Source: Lumnitzera littorea (lineage: Eukaryota; Streptophyta; Magnoliopsida; Myrtales; Combretaceae). From it: 64,000 nt of DNA. This document shows, in pieces, positions 45,151 to 58,200 of this stretch. The translations under genes were made by a program, and so were the position numbers. The DNA lies in contig JAMXBB010000001.1 of assembly GCA_024138015.1 (NCBI GenBank), positions 130,757,547 through 130,821,546 of the forward strand, written 5' to 3'. The notes beneath the pieces were generated by a model. It was not told the origin of the DNA. It did no database searches and worked only from the letters and a program-made list of their open reading frames with translations. Numbering within the stretch: position 1 is the stretch's first letter; every line of letters starts with the position of its first letter.

Positions 45151-46600
45151 ATTTTAAGCTATTAGATTAGAATTTAATTCAATTAGATTAGGAATAAATC
45201 ATAAAAAATTTCCTAGTTGGGTCAATAAAATCATGAAAGACATGGTTTCGCATTAAGATGAGACTAAAAGTGCAAAAAATTCACTACTATCACCTATAAG
45301 AGAGAACAAAAATGTGTTAATTCAAGAAGCAGCAAAGAAGTTGATTGGAAAAAGTGCAGATCTGGTTCCAGTTAAAGAGTTTTAGCAACTGAACATAAAA
45401 AGGAGTAGAGTGAAAGAGTTTTTTTAAGTTAGGAGAAAGTTATGTATAGATAATGCTCCTTTCATTCCTGAGGGTTCATTGTAATTCATAGAAGGTAGAA
45501 AGGAGAGAAAAATTTGAGTGGAACAGCTAAAGGCAAAGGAAGAGCTAAAATACAGAAAGTGAAGAAAGAACTGAAACTGATACAAATTATGGAGATGAAC
45601 CTAGTGGAAGTAAATGTGGAAGAATTACCGGAAGTTTCAACTAATGGTTCAATGTTGATAGGTAGTGGTGGTTGGCCTTTAATAGCTATACGGGGGCCAT
45701 GAAGACCATTTGTTGGAACTCTTAAGGAATTGGTTGATCCTTGACAATTTGTAATATGAATCAACTGATTAATAAACTTAATCCTTGCATAATGGCTCTT
45801 TGGGAAACAAAAAACAAAAATGAATATATGGAATTAATAAGAAGGAGGTAAAGGTACTCTAATGCATATTATGTGCCTCCAAAAGGACTTACTAAGGGAA
45901 TCGCTATTTAGTGGACGAATGATGTAGTTCTTACTATTATGGATGCATTAAAAGCTGGGTTGTAGCTGAGATTAAGTTAAGAGATGGGTCATTTTTTTGC
46001 TTATATGACCTGGATATACTACCCTTCAGATTTACAAGGGAAAAGGATTTTATGGAAGGAAATTGTACAACTGTCTAACATATTAAAAGGACCTTAGATT
46101 TGTATGGGAGATTTTAACAAAATTATAGGGAAACATGAGAAAAGTGGTCAACATTCAAGAAGCTAGAGACAAATGGATGAGTTCAAGACTATGGCGAAAG
46201 ACGTGAACCTATTAGACCATGGCTTTTAAGGACAACGCTTTATGTGGTTAAATAAAATGTTTACTGGAATTCTAGTCAAAGAACAAATAGATAGAGGCTT
46301 TTGGTCTACAGAGTAGATTGAATCTTTCCTAAAATCGACAATAAAACATTGTTCGATTACTGGCTCTGACCATGTGGCTTTGCTGTTACACACAAATACG
46401 TGAGAGATTAGGGGGAAGAAGCACTTCAAATTCGAGAATATATGGAGAAGTTAGGATGAGTGTAAAGAAATTATTAAAACAAACTGGATTATATCAAAAA
46501 GAGATAGCTTTTCTAGTCTCATCTGAAATCTGGAAGTATGCCAACACCAGTTAACCGAGTGGAGTAAGAAAGTTGTACCTAACAACAAAAAGGAATTGGA
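45151..46600 (+). pseudogene. LINE endonuclease (APE type) of ORF2, degenerate
   Basis: A lysine-rich stretch (KGKGRAKIQKVKKEL, about 45,525-45,575) precedes the endonuclease. Motifs in order: MALWETKNKN with the catalytic Glu at 45,804-45,806, VPPKGLTKGIAI, GDFNKIIGKHEKSG with GDFN at 46,107-46,118, DHGF-GQRFMWLNK, EQIDRGFW, and GSDHVALLL with SDH at 46,365-46,373. The metal-binding and catalytic residues are conserved, but the frame is broken by stops. This endonuclease nicks target DNA for target-primed reverse transcription. Confidence 0.9.
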
Positions 46601-47357
46601 AAAATGGTTCAAGAAGCTTGTTGAAGTTCAAGATCAGGAAGTTAACAATTTTGAAGAGGAAGAAGAAGAAGTCATGAATCATATTAATGAGTTGTGGGCT
46701 AGAGAAGAGGTGTACTAGCATTAGAGATCTAGAATAAACTTGCTAAGATATGGGGATTGGAACACGTCTTTCTTTCATCATACCACTCTAAAAAGAAGAC
46801 AAAGGAATAAGGTATTCCTAATTAAAAATAGTAAAGGCAAATGACTTGAGGAGGAAAAGAGTATAGTAACAACCTTTGTGAATTTCTTTCAGCAACTATA
46901 CACTAATGGAGGTAATAGAAATTTAGAAGCTTGCCTTGAGTGGGTTGATAAAGCCTTTTTCGATGAGGATAACGAAAGAATCAATTTAATAGTAACTAAG
47001 GAAGAAATAGAGCAGGCTACATTCCAGTTAAGAGCTTTAAAAGCCTTAAGCCCTGATGGATACTACAAGAATTTTCTAACAGCATTATTTTAGCACCATT
47101 GGCTCGACCATAGTTCAGCAGTTCTTTTTTATAAGTAAGTTTCCACATTCCTTAAACAATAATGACTTGATTTTGATCCCTAAAGTTCCTAAACCAAAAT
47201 TTCTAAACCAGTTTAGACCTATTAGCTTTTGTAACTTTACATACTAAATCATAGCTAGGACCATTATGAATAGATTAAAACCGTCTTTATGTAAATTCAT
47301 AACTAAGAATCGAAGTGCTTTCATCTTGGGCCATTTGATCCAAGATAATCTATTAGT

Positions 47358-50300
47358 TGTTATGCCCCGAAAAGGTGAAGTTATAATAGTCCCGCCGTGT
47401 GAACCATCCTAAGTTAGAAACTGTCCTTACAGCTGTTATCTTAGACCTAGTTCATACCAGGCGTATTCAACTCTACTCCTTTGAAGCGTCTAATTAGATA
47501 CATGTTTGATGTAAACCTGTAGAGTAATAATTTGAAATAATTTGTTAAAAATAAATTTTGTAATTTGACCTTACAAAAGAGTGGTGATAAATCCTATAAG
47601 TATATGTAATTTCACATACAGACCAAAATGTTGAAAACTACCAAGCCCTTTTAGGAGTCCTATATAGTTTTCCTGAAAAGATAAAAAGTTAATACTAAGA
47701 GTAATAACTAGCCATTACTTGTTGCATCTCACTTACTGTCCCAATTTACTAGTGTTCTAGTGTTGGGTAGGCACTTGTAATCCATTTGAGACTTGTAAAA
47801 CAAACTATAGGGGAATGAGTGATAACTTGCTCAATTAATGAGGTAGAGACAAAAGTATGCACTCAACACATCACAAGCAAGGTTTTTAACCAAGTTGGTT
47901 AGATGCAATGCATGTATAAGTAAATGTCATCACATAACATTATTCAGTCAGTCATGAGATCAAAGAAATTGTGCCCGCTTTAATTCGGGTTGAGGAGATT
48001 AACATCGTGCACTTTGCAAATCGAGACCAAACCAAGGCTTATGCAATGGAGAACACCCTCCTTCAGTGACCACCTTCGAACCACGACCTCCAACCTTACT
48101 ACGACCTCCAACCTTACTACGACCTCCTCTCCTGTCACTTAGTTCAACTAAAGGTAGGGAAAGGACTATTTCAGCTATCCTCATCGAATGGAGTCCGTGT
48201 TTGGCCTGATGATTCTAGCCGGTACCCCTAGTAGGTTATGATGCATATCAAGTTAGATGTTAAGCCAAGTTTGAGTTAGTTCATTTTTAAGGTGATCTAC
48301 CAAACTCAAACAATTTAAGTATAATATTCATGGAATAATCATAACATAGAGCTCAACTCCCACTATAGCAAATCGATACTTAATTACATACGTTGCATAT
48401 GCATAACCAGCTAACTATAATCACAAGCTAATACATACCAAAGTCCCTAGATATTCTATAAAAAAATCCCAAAATGCTGTGAAGCATTGATCCCACCTAT
48501 CCGTTTAGATGCTCACTACAAAAGACTCGGGTTGTGAACAATCTGATCACCGAGGAATCTTATATATATAAAATCTAAATTTAGTTTTTGTAATAGTTAC
48601 AAAAACATTAGGGTTTGATCTAAAATTATTATATATATATATTATCACAATAATATATAGTTTTGTTATTATATATATATCGAGTTAAGTTATTAATTAT
48701 TGATAACATATGTAATTTATACTATTACATATTATATATTGTTTCGATCATATCGAAACGTACTTTTAATTAATTTAATCATGTTTCAATTTCGATAGGA
48801 TTACCGTAATACACACATTCTAGAATATTATAGAGTTATATAAGTTATATTACCTAAAATTGTTTGATTTTAATAAAATCAGTATTGTTGGATTCGTACA
48901 GACCTAACGACACATGTTACGGGTCCTATTTCTAAAGATGACTTTTAATAGGTAGTTTGAGCTTTTAATACACATATACGTATCTATATAAATATTATCG
49001 TATTATACGTATTTTATGTTATTAAACTGCATTTTACCTAATTTGTCAATATAATACTATAATATAAGTATTATCCAATCCTAATATACATATAATGTAT
49101 TCTGATTAGTAAAATAACATTAATTATATTAAAAACACACTTTTTATCTAATCTGATCAGTACCCAAATATATAATTTTAATTCAACTATTTATTACATT
49201 TGAACCTATTAATACTACAAATACATCCCGATTTGTAATTTAAGCCCTTTTTAATACATAAATTCTTAATAAATAGTTTGAGTCACCAAATAATTCCCTA
49301 AAAATTCCTATAGGCTCCTAAAAATATGGGGAACTCAGCTATTACTTAGTTTCAAGTTTTTTATCTATTGCCTATATATTCGTATTTACGATTTTACCCC
49401 TAAATTACCCAATTATAATCTTTTTTGCACCAAATTGATTTCAACCCACTCTAACATCATTAGTATTCACTGGAAATCAATACATGTCCATTTCATCATT
49501 TAATTTTATAATTTCCTATTTATTTCACAATTTCAACCTATTTTCGAGCTATTTCTAAGCCAAAAAATGCAATAAATATTAAAAATATTCAAATCAAAAT
49601 TTGAGCTACATATAGATTACATATATATCATAAACGTCATGTACAAAAATTTTAAGCTAGAAATTACATCATTTAGTGTATTTATTTTGAATTTCAAATT
49701 TCGGGTGAACAATACATTTGTTAAGCCAGTACATTAAATATTCCTCATTTTGTTAAAATAAATTTATGAAAGTACATCTAAAATAACCAAGAAATTAATT
49801 TTTTCATATTTTTCCCAATTAATTTAATAATTTTTCAAAAATAGAGAAAAACATGACAAAAGCTCGGAACTTGAGTTCATCGGAGCTCCGACAACCGTTG
49901 GCCGAAGAGGGATTGTTGGTCGGACTGGGCAATGGCTACTCTGCTAGGTGGCAGTGGGGCTCCATAACAAACTCTCTTTTAGTTCGATTTCTAGCTTAAC
50001 TCAGTAATTCCCCTATTTTTCTTATTTTATTTTCTAATTTTTATAAATTTTTCCAAAAATCCCCTAAGTGTTTAAAGTGTATAATCTGGTCCTACGAGTC
50101 CTATTTATAGTGATTTAGGTCGAGTTTTTCCTTAGCCATCAAGTAATTTTTTTTTTTTATTTATGTATTCTTTTAAGGAATTTGCATGTGCGATGTATCA
50201 ATCTTTTAGTTATTTACTTTTAATATAGTTGATTATTCTTTTTAAGTTGCTCCACATTTAATCCAATCATATTTCAGGTCGTTTTTTATTTTTTTTAATA

Positions 50301-51109
50301 ATTTTCAGATAATATTTTAGGGTATTTTGGTATTTTATATTAATATTTAATGATTTTATTAATATACGGATATATATCCTATATACATATATCATACACG
50401 TAATGAGTAATTATATATGTGTAATCGTGTTTCTAACATATCTTTTATTTTTAAAATACTTTTCCTATTTAATCATGTTATTTAACCGCTTATTATGCAT
50501 AATTATATAATTTTTTGTTAATTTACAAATATATTTATTATATATACCAGATATACTCATAAAAATATGTATATACTCATATAGTATATTATGCTATATT
50601 ATTTTTTTTATTACCTAATTAACTTATCTCTAAGTCATTGTCGCATTCCGAGCTCAGTTTTAGGGGTTTCGGTTATTTTTACACTATATTGAATAATCAC
50701 ATTTCTAATGCTAAATTTGGGATTTTAGATCATTATTTTTTAAATCTAATCTTACCAAGTCATTTTAACTAACTTTTCTAACTTAGTTGTGAAGTTTGGA
50801 CTTAATCGGATAATTTTTCCCGAAAACCCTAAATTTAGGAACGATTGCCCTAAATTTGACTTTAGAGTCTCATATAGAGTAAATTCTTACTATTTTGATT
50901 ATATTCTTTATATTTTTATTATATTATAGATTTCCAAACGTAGGAGAATTTCTCGAATAGGGTTATCAAGTTTCTCATAAGTTTCTAACCTAATCAATTT
51001 ACTTTCCCGAATGCCTTAAATTGACTATTGACCCTAATTGTACAAGGACAGGGCTTTGTCTTAATACTCAGGTATTCATGTTTTGATTGCTAATTTATGG
51101 GATATTACA
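47358..51109 (-). mobile_element. S3: solo LTR (3.75 kb) inserted in the LINE RT gene
   Basis: Flanked by exact 5-bp duplications TTAGT (47,353-47,357 and 51,110-51,114). On the minus strand it runs TGTAATATCCC...CGGGGCATAACA. It is the same family as S1 and S2 by its end sequence and short frame, but belongs to a longer, diverged subfamily with S5. Minus-strand TATA (TATAAATA) at 50,102-50,109. Two hairpins (48,585 and 48,741) recur in S5. Confidence 0.9.
47999..48184 (-). CDS. Conserved short reading frame in solo LTR S3 (hypothetical, 61 aa)
   Basis: Open from an upstream ATG (MRIAEIVLSLP) to TAA. It reads VELSDRRGGRSKVGGRSKVG, GSKVVTEGGCSPLHKPWFG. The ATG used by S1, S2 and S5 is ATA here. 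An 18-bp in-frame duplication (48,088-48,123) repeats GGRSKV. The frame stays open although the surrounding LTR is strongly diverged from S1 and S2. Confidence 0.4.
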   Translation of the reverse strand: MRIAEIVLSLPLVELSDRRGGRSKVGGRSKVGGRGSKVVTEGGCSPLHKPWFGLDLQSARC

Positions 51110-52086
51110 TTAGTGACTCATGAAATGTTCCATTATCTTAAGAACAAATCAAAGAGTAAATCATATGGTTGTACTTTAAAGTTAGACATGAACAAAACTT
51201 ATGACAGAGTAGAGTAGGACTTTCTAAAGGCATTGCTAATCAAAATAAGTTTAAACTTGAATTAGATAGACTACATGATGGAATGTGTGGTTACGGTTGA
51301 GGATAATGTGATGATTAATGGTAAGAAAGCAGGACATATCAAACCTACAAGAAGATTAAGGCAAGGCAATCCTTTATCACCATAACTCTTAATCTAATAG
51401 TTGATGTGTTGTCAAGAGGAATGAGGAGTGTTGTGAGGCAAAGGTTGTTGAAAGGGATTAAGCCAAAAAGAAGTTTCCCTGTAGTTTCTCATCTATTATT
51501 CACTAACGACTCATTATTTTTCCTTAATGCTACAAAGAATAACTTATCTAGACTGAAGGACTTGTTGACAAATTACTACATAGCCTTAAGATAAGAAGTA
51601 AACTTCACCAAGTTAAGCATCTATTTCAGCAAGAATACCTTAACCAACATCAAAGAAGTTTTAGCCAAGCATCTAGGGATTAGATGCACTACAAATCTAA
51701 GTTTGTATCTAGGCTTACCAATAAAGACAAAATTTTGAATAAACTAAAAGGGTGGAAGTAAAGCTTACTGAGTGAAGTAGGAAGGGAAGTCCTGATCAAA
51801 TCAATTGCTACAGCTATGCCTACTTACTCCTTGTCATGTTTTAAGTATTTTAGATCCTAGTGTAATGAGATAGAGAGTCAAATTGCAAAATCCTTATGGG
51901 GACAAAAGAAATCTGAAGGATGAGTCCATTAGGTCAACTGGCAGAGGATGTTTAAGTCAAAGTGTGGAGGAGGCTTGCGATTTAGAGATCTTTACTACTT
52001 CAATTTGGCCCTCTTAACTAAACTAGCATAGAGAAAATAAAAGAACCCTAATGCGTTGTGGGTAAAAGTACTAATAGGGTTATACT

Positions 52087-54256
52087 TGTCGAGCCTGGTT
52101 TTTTTCTTTTTGATTGTTATAAATTAGTCTTCTTTAAACTAATCAATATTAAACCCTACCTGTTTGATATTGACCTTCGACTAAGGTTTAAAGAAAATCG
52201 GTTTTTTTAATTTGAAAATTGTTTGGAGTCACCACTTGACTGTACTCAGGAAAAAGAGTTAAGTTAAACCAATTTGGTGAATTGATTATAACTTAGCTAC
52301 TAATCTTTCGATAAAATCGATTTTATTAAAATGATTTTTAAAAACCAAAAATCTAGATTTGAGGGCTAATTTTTTTAAATCCTAAACGAGTACCACTTTT
52401 AATCTTTTTGAATTTAAATTTACCTTTCAATATACCCTTATAATGAAATATATCTACATTTTAATTCTAAAAGAAAAAAAGAAAACAATCAATTGTTTAT
52501 AAAAGATGGAAAAAGAAAAAAAAATTCCGTATTTTAAGTCACCCCATGAGCACAATCCTTACGTACTCGCTATTTAGAATCAAACTTTCATAGTTCATTC
52601 TAAAAATATTAATAGGTTAGTTGATTTTAAATTTGAAAAGTGGCCAAGTTTATGTCTCTTAGCCATTTCATTTTATTTAAGAAAAACATCTAAGACAAAA
52701 AGAGTCTTGATTTGGTGATTTTATTTTTTAGGAAAATTCTAAAATATCATAATTTTTGAAAAAATGTCCATTTATTTTTATTTATTTAAAAAAAGCTTAT
52801 AAGTGATAAAACTTTTTAGAGAAATCTTAAAATACCTAAATACAACTTTTCTGAAATACGCAATTACTATGGTTAACATATTTAACTATAGAAAAGATAC
52901 TTAAACCATGGAAAAGATACTTAATTATAAGTAAGAAGTCTAAACCAAGGAAAAGATACCTAATTATAGAAAAAAAAAAATTAAACCATCGAAAAAATAC
53001 CTAAATCATTGAAAAAATGTTTGAATCATAAAAAAGATTGAATTATGGAAAACATGCCTAAAGAGTTTATTTATTTTATTAAAAAAAAAAGGATTTTTCT
53101 AAGTGAGAGGATATCTTTATTTTTCATCATCATTATTATTTTTTTACTTTTTTCTTTTATTTTTATTGTATATTTCTAACTAAAATGTAAAAATAAGTAA
53201 ACCTAACAAACTAGGTGTTTTCCTTTTTCTTTCTTTTTCTTCTCTTTTTTTTTCTTTTTCGTTTTGTTTTTCTTTTTACAATTGCAAATAGAATACAATC
53301 ATAATAACAACAATGAAAAGAAAAGGAAAAAGTATGATATTACAAAAATAAATAAAAACAAAGCAAAGAAAATACGGAGAACAAAACACAAATCAAAACC
53401 AAAGCAGAGCTAGGCCAAGCTGAAGTTCATACAAATCCTAGGAAAATGAGCCATGTAAAGAGAGAGAGTGGCGTTGTGAATTGATTTAAGTAATTATGAG
53501 TGATGAGTTGATGGTTTGTAATGAAATAGAATCCTCTATTTATAGGTATAATGGTCGAGTTAAGGATGAAAAATATTAAATGCAATATGATTTTCCTCCA
53601 TATTTAGGTTGGGCGAACTTGGACAATATGTGATGCTAAATACAAAGTTGCATGTGTAGGAATATGTCCAACGTGCGTAGAAGTGTGCTTACTATGCAAT
53701 GATGTGGCCCGTGATGTGGCGATAATGTGGCCTGTGATGTGGCGATGACATGAAAAAAGAAAATAAATAATGCATTTTGCACTTTCCATGGATTGAACTC
53801 AAGATCTCCAAGTCATATGTAATATTAAGTTTAAGTGCTTATTTAGATGGGCTGTTGGTTTTTCCTTACTCATAAATTGTAGGTATAGACTATATCAACC
53901 TAGGCTAGATTTAAATTTAAGCCTAAGCTCAATGATCTTCTTTTTATTTTATTATATTCTACTAAGCTATCTAAAATATTTATTTTTTTCTAAATTTTCT
54001 ATTTTTTTGTATTTTTATATTTTATATATTTTTGTGCTTTTTTCTTAATTTCTTCTTATTATTATTATTTGCTTTTCTTAAATCTTCTATTTTTTGTATT
54101 TTTCTAAATTTCATTTTTTTATTTTGCTTTCTTTCTTAAATTTTCTAATTTTTTTTTATAATTTTCTTATTTTTTGGATTTTTTTATTATTTTTCCTAAT
54201 TTAAGACCATTTACCTAATTGAAAAAATAAAAAAGGGTAAAAATTGAGTATCTACA
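52087..54256 (-). repeat. 3' LTR of element Q
   Basis: 2,170 bp, TGTCGAGCCTGG to GTATCTACA, collinear with S4 and with the R LTRs in reverse. TATA on the minus strand at 53,537-53,544 (CTATAAATAGAGG context). A GATGTGGC repeat cluster lies at 53,701-53,745. The left flank is ATACT (52,082-52,086). Confidence 0.85.
53785..53860 (-). repeat. tRNA-like module in the Q LTR
   Basis: On the minus strand AACAGCCCATCTAAATAAGC near the start and ATCTTGAGTTCAATCCATGG at the end, with the same spacing as the other four copies. Confidence 0.6.
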
Positions 54257-54272
54257 ACTACCTTTCTTTGTA
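54257..54272 (-). other. Polypurine tract of element Q
   Basis: Reverse complement ACAAAGAAAGGTAGT abuts the LTR start TGTAG, matching the position of the R tract at 21,178-21,192. Confidence 0.55.
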
Positions 54273-54514
54273 ATGAGGTTTGAATAAAATTTTATCATAA
54301 AAACAAAAGAGACGCTATTTTTGCCCTTGGGATGACTTTGACCTAAAAAGCGCAATAAATAGCTAGCTATCCTAGACTTGATCCGTTGGGAATTTGGTGA
54401 AAAGGTTAAAGAGAGAGGAGATGCTCTAAAAGCTGCAAAGAAGAAATGAAGCCTGGTCGTACTCTTTTGGGCTCTCTAACCTAGGCTGGTTTATAAAGAG
54501 TGACAAGAAATTGG

Positions 54515-55010
54515 GACAGCACTATCAAAGCATGCAATCTAGGGGTTTTAGCTTAAGTTAGGATAGCGCTTCGAGAGCATGCGATTCAACGATTTCAAGG
54601 TCAAGATAGCACTCCGAGAGCATGTAATCTAGGGGTTTTAGCTTAGGTCAGGATAGCGCTCCAAGAGCATGTGATCCAACAATTTCAAGGTCAGGATAGC
54701 ACTCTAAGAACATGTAATCTATGGGTTTCAAGCTTAGGAAAATTCTCCAAAGGCATGTAATCCAAGGGTTTCAAGCTCAGGATAGTGCTCTAACAGCATG
54801 CAATCTGATGGTTTCAAGGTTAAGATGGCGCTTCGAAAGCATGCGATCCAAAGGTTTTAAGGTTAAGATAATGCTCCGAGAGCATGCAATCCAAGAGTTT
54901 CAAGGTCAAGATAGCGCTCTAAGAGCATGCGATTCGACGATTTTGAAGTCAAGATAGTGCTTCAAGAGCATACAATTTGATGATTTTACTACATGGATAG
55001 TGTTCTAAAA
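54515..55010 (-). repeat. Tandem array of 43-bp units, about 12 copies, in the Q 3' region
   Basis: GATAGCGCTCCAAGAGCATG-type units start at 54,515, 54,562, 54,605, 54,652, 54,695, 54,738, 54,781, 54,824, 54,867, 54,910, 54,953 and 54,996. Spacing is 43, with two 47-base steps caused by the same 4-base insertion in alternating early units. Array units differ from those of R, although position and flanks are the same. Confidence 0.95.
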
Positions 55011-55240
55011 AGCAAAAAATCCATAAGGACCAAAGCAAAAGGAGTTTATGTAAAAATTCTTAAAAAAGATAGATTTTATTAATTAGCAATCGTGAAAGAT
55101 AAAGTAGACACTAGGGATAAAGTCCTTAAATAGAAAGAAAGCTAGGCAACATCAGCCATGAGGGTGATTATGTCAAAGAGGATGATTTTGGCCTTTAAGG
55201 CTAACTTGGGAGCAATTTTTATGCAGGAGTGGATCCCTGA

Positions 55241-58200
55241 TGTGAGCCTCTAAAATTATATTTAGGACAATCGAGCCTAAATTTAAGGTCTTTAAGAAAA
55301 GTTACTTGATTGAGCTTAAACTTTACAACTAAGATAGAAAAGTTAGACAAAATGACACAGTGAAGTTAGATTTTGAGAATAGCAATCTAAAGCCCCAATT
55401 TTATCCTTAGAAATATGATTATTTAATATAATACCAAATTGCTTAGAACCTTTGAAATCAAGCTCGAATTGCGACGAAAATGTAGAGATAAGTTAATTAA
55501 GCTATAAAATGAGATAATATAGTATAATTTACTATATGAATATACTCATATTTTTATGAGTATACGTAGTATAAATAATAATTATACTCGTAAATCAATC
55601 TTAAATTACGTAATTATATACATATTGTGTTGAATTCATGAAATTAACTAAGAATCATATCTTAAAAATAAAAGATGTGTTATAAACATAATTATACGAG
55701 TATAGTTATATACTACACGTGATATATACACTTGATATATATACTCGTATATTACTAAATAACTAAATATTAATTAAATATACCTAAAATACAAAAAAAA
55801 AAGTTGTAAATCCTATCTTACAAACTTCAATTATGACTAGATTTTGCTGAGAACTATCGTTGTAGGCTGTAAAACTTAGAATTTGATGAATCAAAAGTAA
55901 ATCCACCCAAAAGAAACACCGCTTACTTGCATTGAATGAGGAAAAAGCAAAGAAAAAATAAGAAAAAAATCAATGAAGACAATAACTGACCCAAACAATT
56001 ATAAAAAGGACCTAAGACATCACTTTGCAATTTTAGAAATCAGATACATTTAAAGGAAATTAGGAAAAAAAATCTTGGAAAAATAGGAAAGAAAATAAGA
56101 AAAATAGAGCAATTTTCATGCTAGGCTAGAACCCGACTCAAAAGTGAATTTACTGTGGAACCCAATTGGGCACCACTAATTCCCGCCATGCCTTAGCCGT
56201 ACGACACACCCCCTATCACCCTACGGTTATCGGAGTATCCAAGAACACTAAAGTCAAAATTCTGCCCTACTCTTCGATTATTTTTAAAAAATTGTAAATC
56301 TACCCAAAAAATTATGAAAAAATTTGTAATTAGGTTATTTTAAACATTCTTTTGTATGATATTTTTATTTTTGAAAAATGTATAATATTTAATATACTTG
56401 CTTAAGAAAACTATTATTCAACAAAAATTTGGATTGTAAAAGAAATGTACTAAATGATGTTGTTTCTAACTCAAAATTTTTTTTATAAGATGTGCATGAT
56501 ATATAGATAATTGCTATGTAGCCTAAATTTTGATTTGAATATTTTTTACATTTATTGCATTTTTTGGCTTAAAAATAGCTCAAAAATAGGCTAAAATTGT
56601 GAAATAAACAGGAAATTATGAAATTAAATGATGAAATGTACATGTACTAATCTCTAGTGAATAATAGCAATGTTGGCTCAGATTGAAATTAATTTGGTGT
56701 AAAAAGGATCATAATTGAGTAATTTAGAATAATTCAAAGGTAAAAACGTAAATACAAATATATAGGCGATAAGTCAAAAACTTAAAACCAAGTAATAGCT
56801 GAGTTCCCCATATTTTTAAGAGTCCATGGAAATTTTCGAGGAATTATTCGGTGACTCAAACTATTTATTACAAATTTACGTAGTAAAATGAGTTAAATTA
56901 CAAATCAAGACGTATTTTTAGTAATAATAAGTTAAAATGAAATAAATAGTTGAATAAATGCTATATATGAGTGTACTGATTAGATTAGATGAAAATGATA
57001 TTTTTAATGGTATTAATGATATTTTTTTGACCAAGATACGTTATAGGTATGTTAAGGTTGGATAATACTCATATTATAGCATTATATTGACAAATCGAGT
57101 AAAATATAGTTTAATAACGTAAATTATATATAATACAATAATATTTATTTAAATACGTATAACTGCATTAAAAACTCAAACTACTTATAAAAAGTCATAT
57201 CTATAAATAGGACCCATAAAACGTGTCGATATATCTGTATGAACCTAACGATACCAATTTTACAAAAATCAGATAATCTTAGGTGATATAACCTATAACT
57301 CTATAATATTCTAAAATGTGCATATTACGGTAACCATATCGGAATTAAAACGTGATTTAACAAATTAAAAGAACGTTTCGATACAATTGAAACGACATAT
57401 ACTACATAATAGTATAAATTACGTATATTATCAATAATTAATAACTTAATTTGATATAATAATAATAATAAAACTATATATTATTGAGATAATATATTTA
57501 TATATATAACCGTTTTAGATTAAATCCTAATGTTTTTGTAATTATTACAAAAACTGAATTTGGGTTTTATGTGTATATAAGATCCTCTAGTGTTCAAACT
57601 GTTGACAGCTAGAGTCTACCATAGTGACCGTTTAAATAAGTAAGTTAGGATTCATAGCTTCACCGCTTGTTGAGATACTGTATCAAAGTATCTAGAGACT
57701 CAAGAGTACTTTTGGTTATGTTTGTAATTAGTTGTTTGTGTACATGCTATGTGTATGTATGATACTCAGTTGTAACAGGAGTTGAACTCTTTAGTGTGCT
57801 ATTTTGCATTTTGCATTGTATTTGTAATGTATGAACTTGATTAGTCACCCTTGATTACAACTAATGATTATTCAACTACAATAAAACCAAACATGCATAA
57901 CACCCATTAGGAGAACCGATTAAGGTGTTAGGCTAAATACTGACTTCTTTCGATCAGAATAGCTGAAATGATCTTTTTCCCATCCTTAGTTGAATTAAGT
58001 GACAAGTGAGAAAATCGCAGCAAGGGTAAGGGTTATGATTCGAAGGCGGTTACAAGAGGAGGGTGTTCTCCATTGCACAAGCCCAAGTTTGGGATGATTT
58101 GAGTCATGATAAAACTCTTCAATCCGTGTTGGAGTAGATGTAATTTCTCTAACGTCACAATAGACTGGAAAATATTGTGCGATGTTTCATTTGATTGATT

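Larger units (their letters stand above)
31826..52086 (+). mobile_element. Plant L1-type LINE, split by G2, S3 and Q
   Basis: Remaining pieces are 31,826-33,031 (ORF1), 45,151-47,357 (end of ORF1 region, endonuclease, start of RT) and 51,110-52,086 (rest of RT). The join across S3 is exact in protein terms: GHLIQDNLLV before 47,357 continues as THEMFHYLKN after 51,110. The 3' end is missing because Q inserts at 52,087; the rest should lie beyond the window. It is the oldest element in this half, as everything else sits inside it. Confidence 0.85.
46880..52086 (+). pseudogene. LINE reverse transcriptase of ORF2, split by S3 and catalytically dead
   Basis: The first part (46,880-47,357) reads EIEQATFQLRALKALSPDGY, LIPKVPKPKFLNQFRPISFC and RSAFILGHLIQDNLLV. 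After S3 it continues with LKLDMNKTYDRVE, a stop where Trp is expected, DFLKALLIKISLN, a RQGNPLSP block and HLLFTNDSLFF, in which FTND at 51,499-51,510 replaces the FADD catalytic box. Downstream pieces GWK-SLLSEVGREVLIKSIA and GGGLRFRDLYYFNLALL run to the Q insertion at 52,087. Confidence 0.9.

Noticed and set aside
54515..55010. CRISPR-like array
   Set aside because: Units are contiguous with no unique spacers, and the context is a plant retrotransposon.
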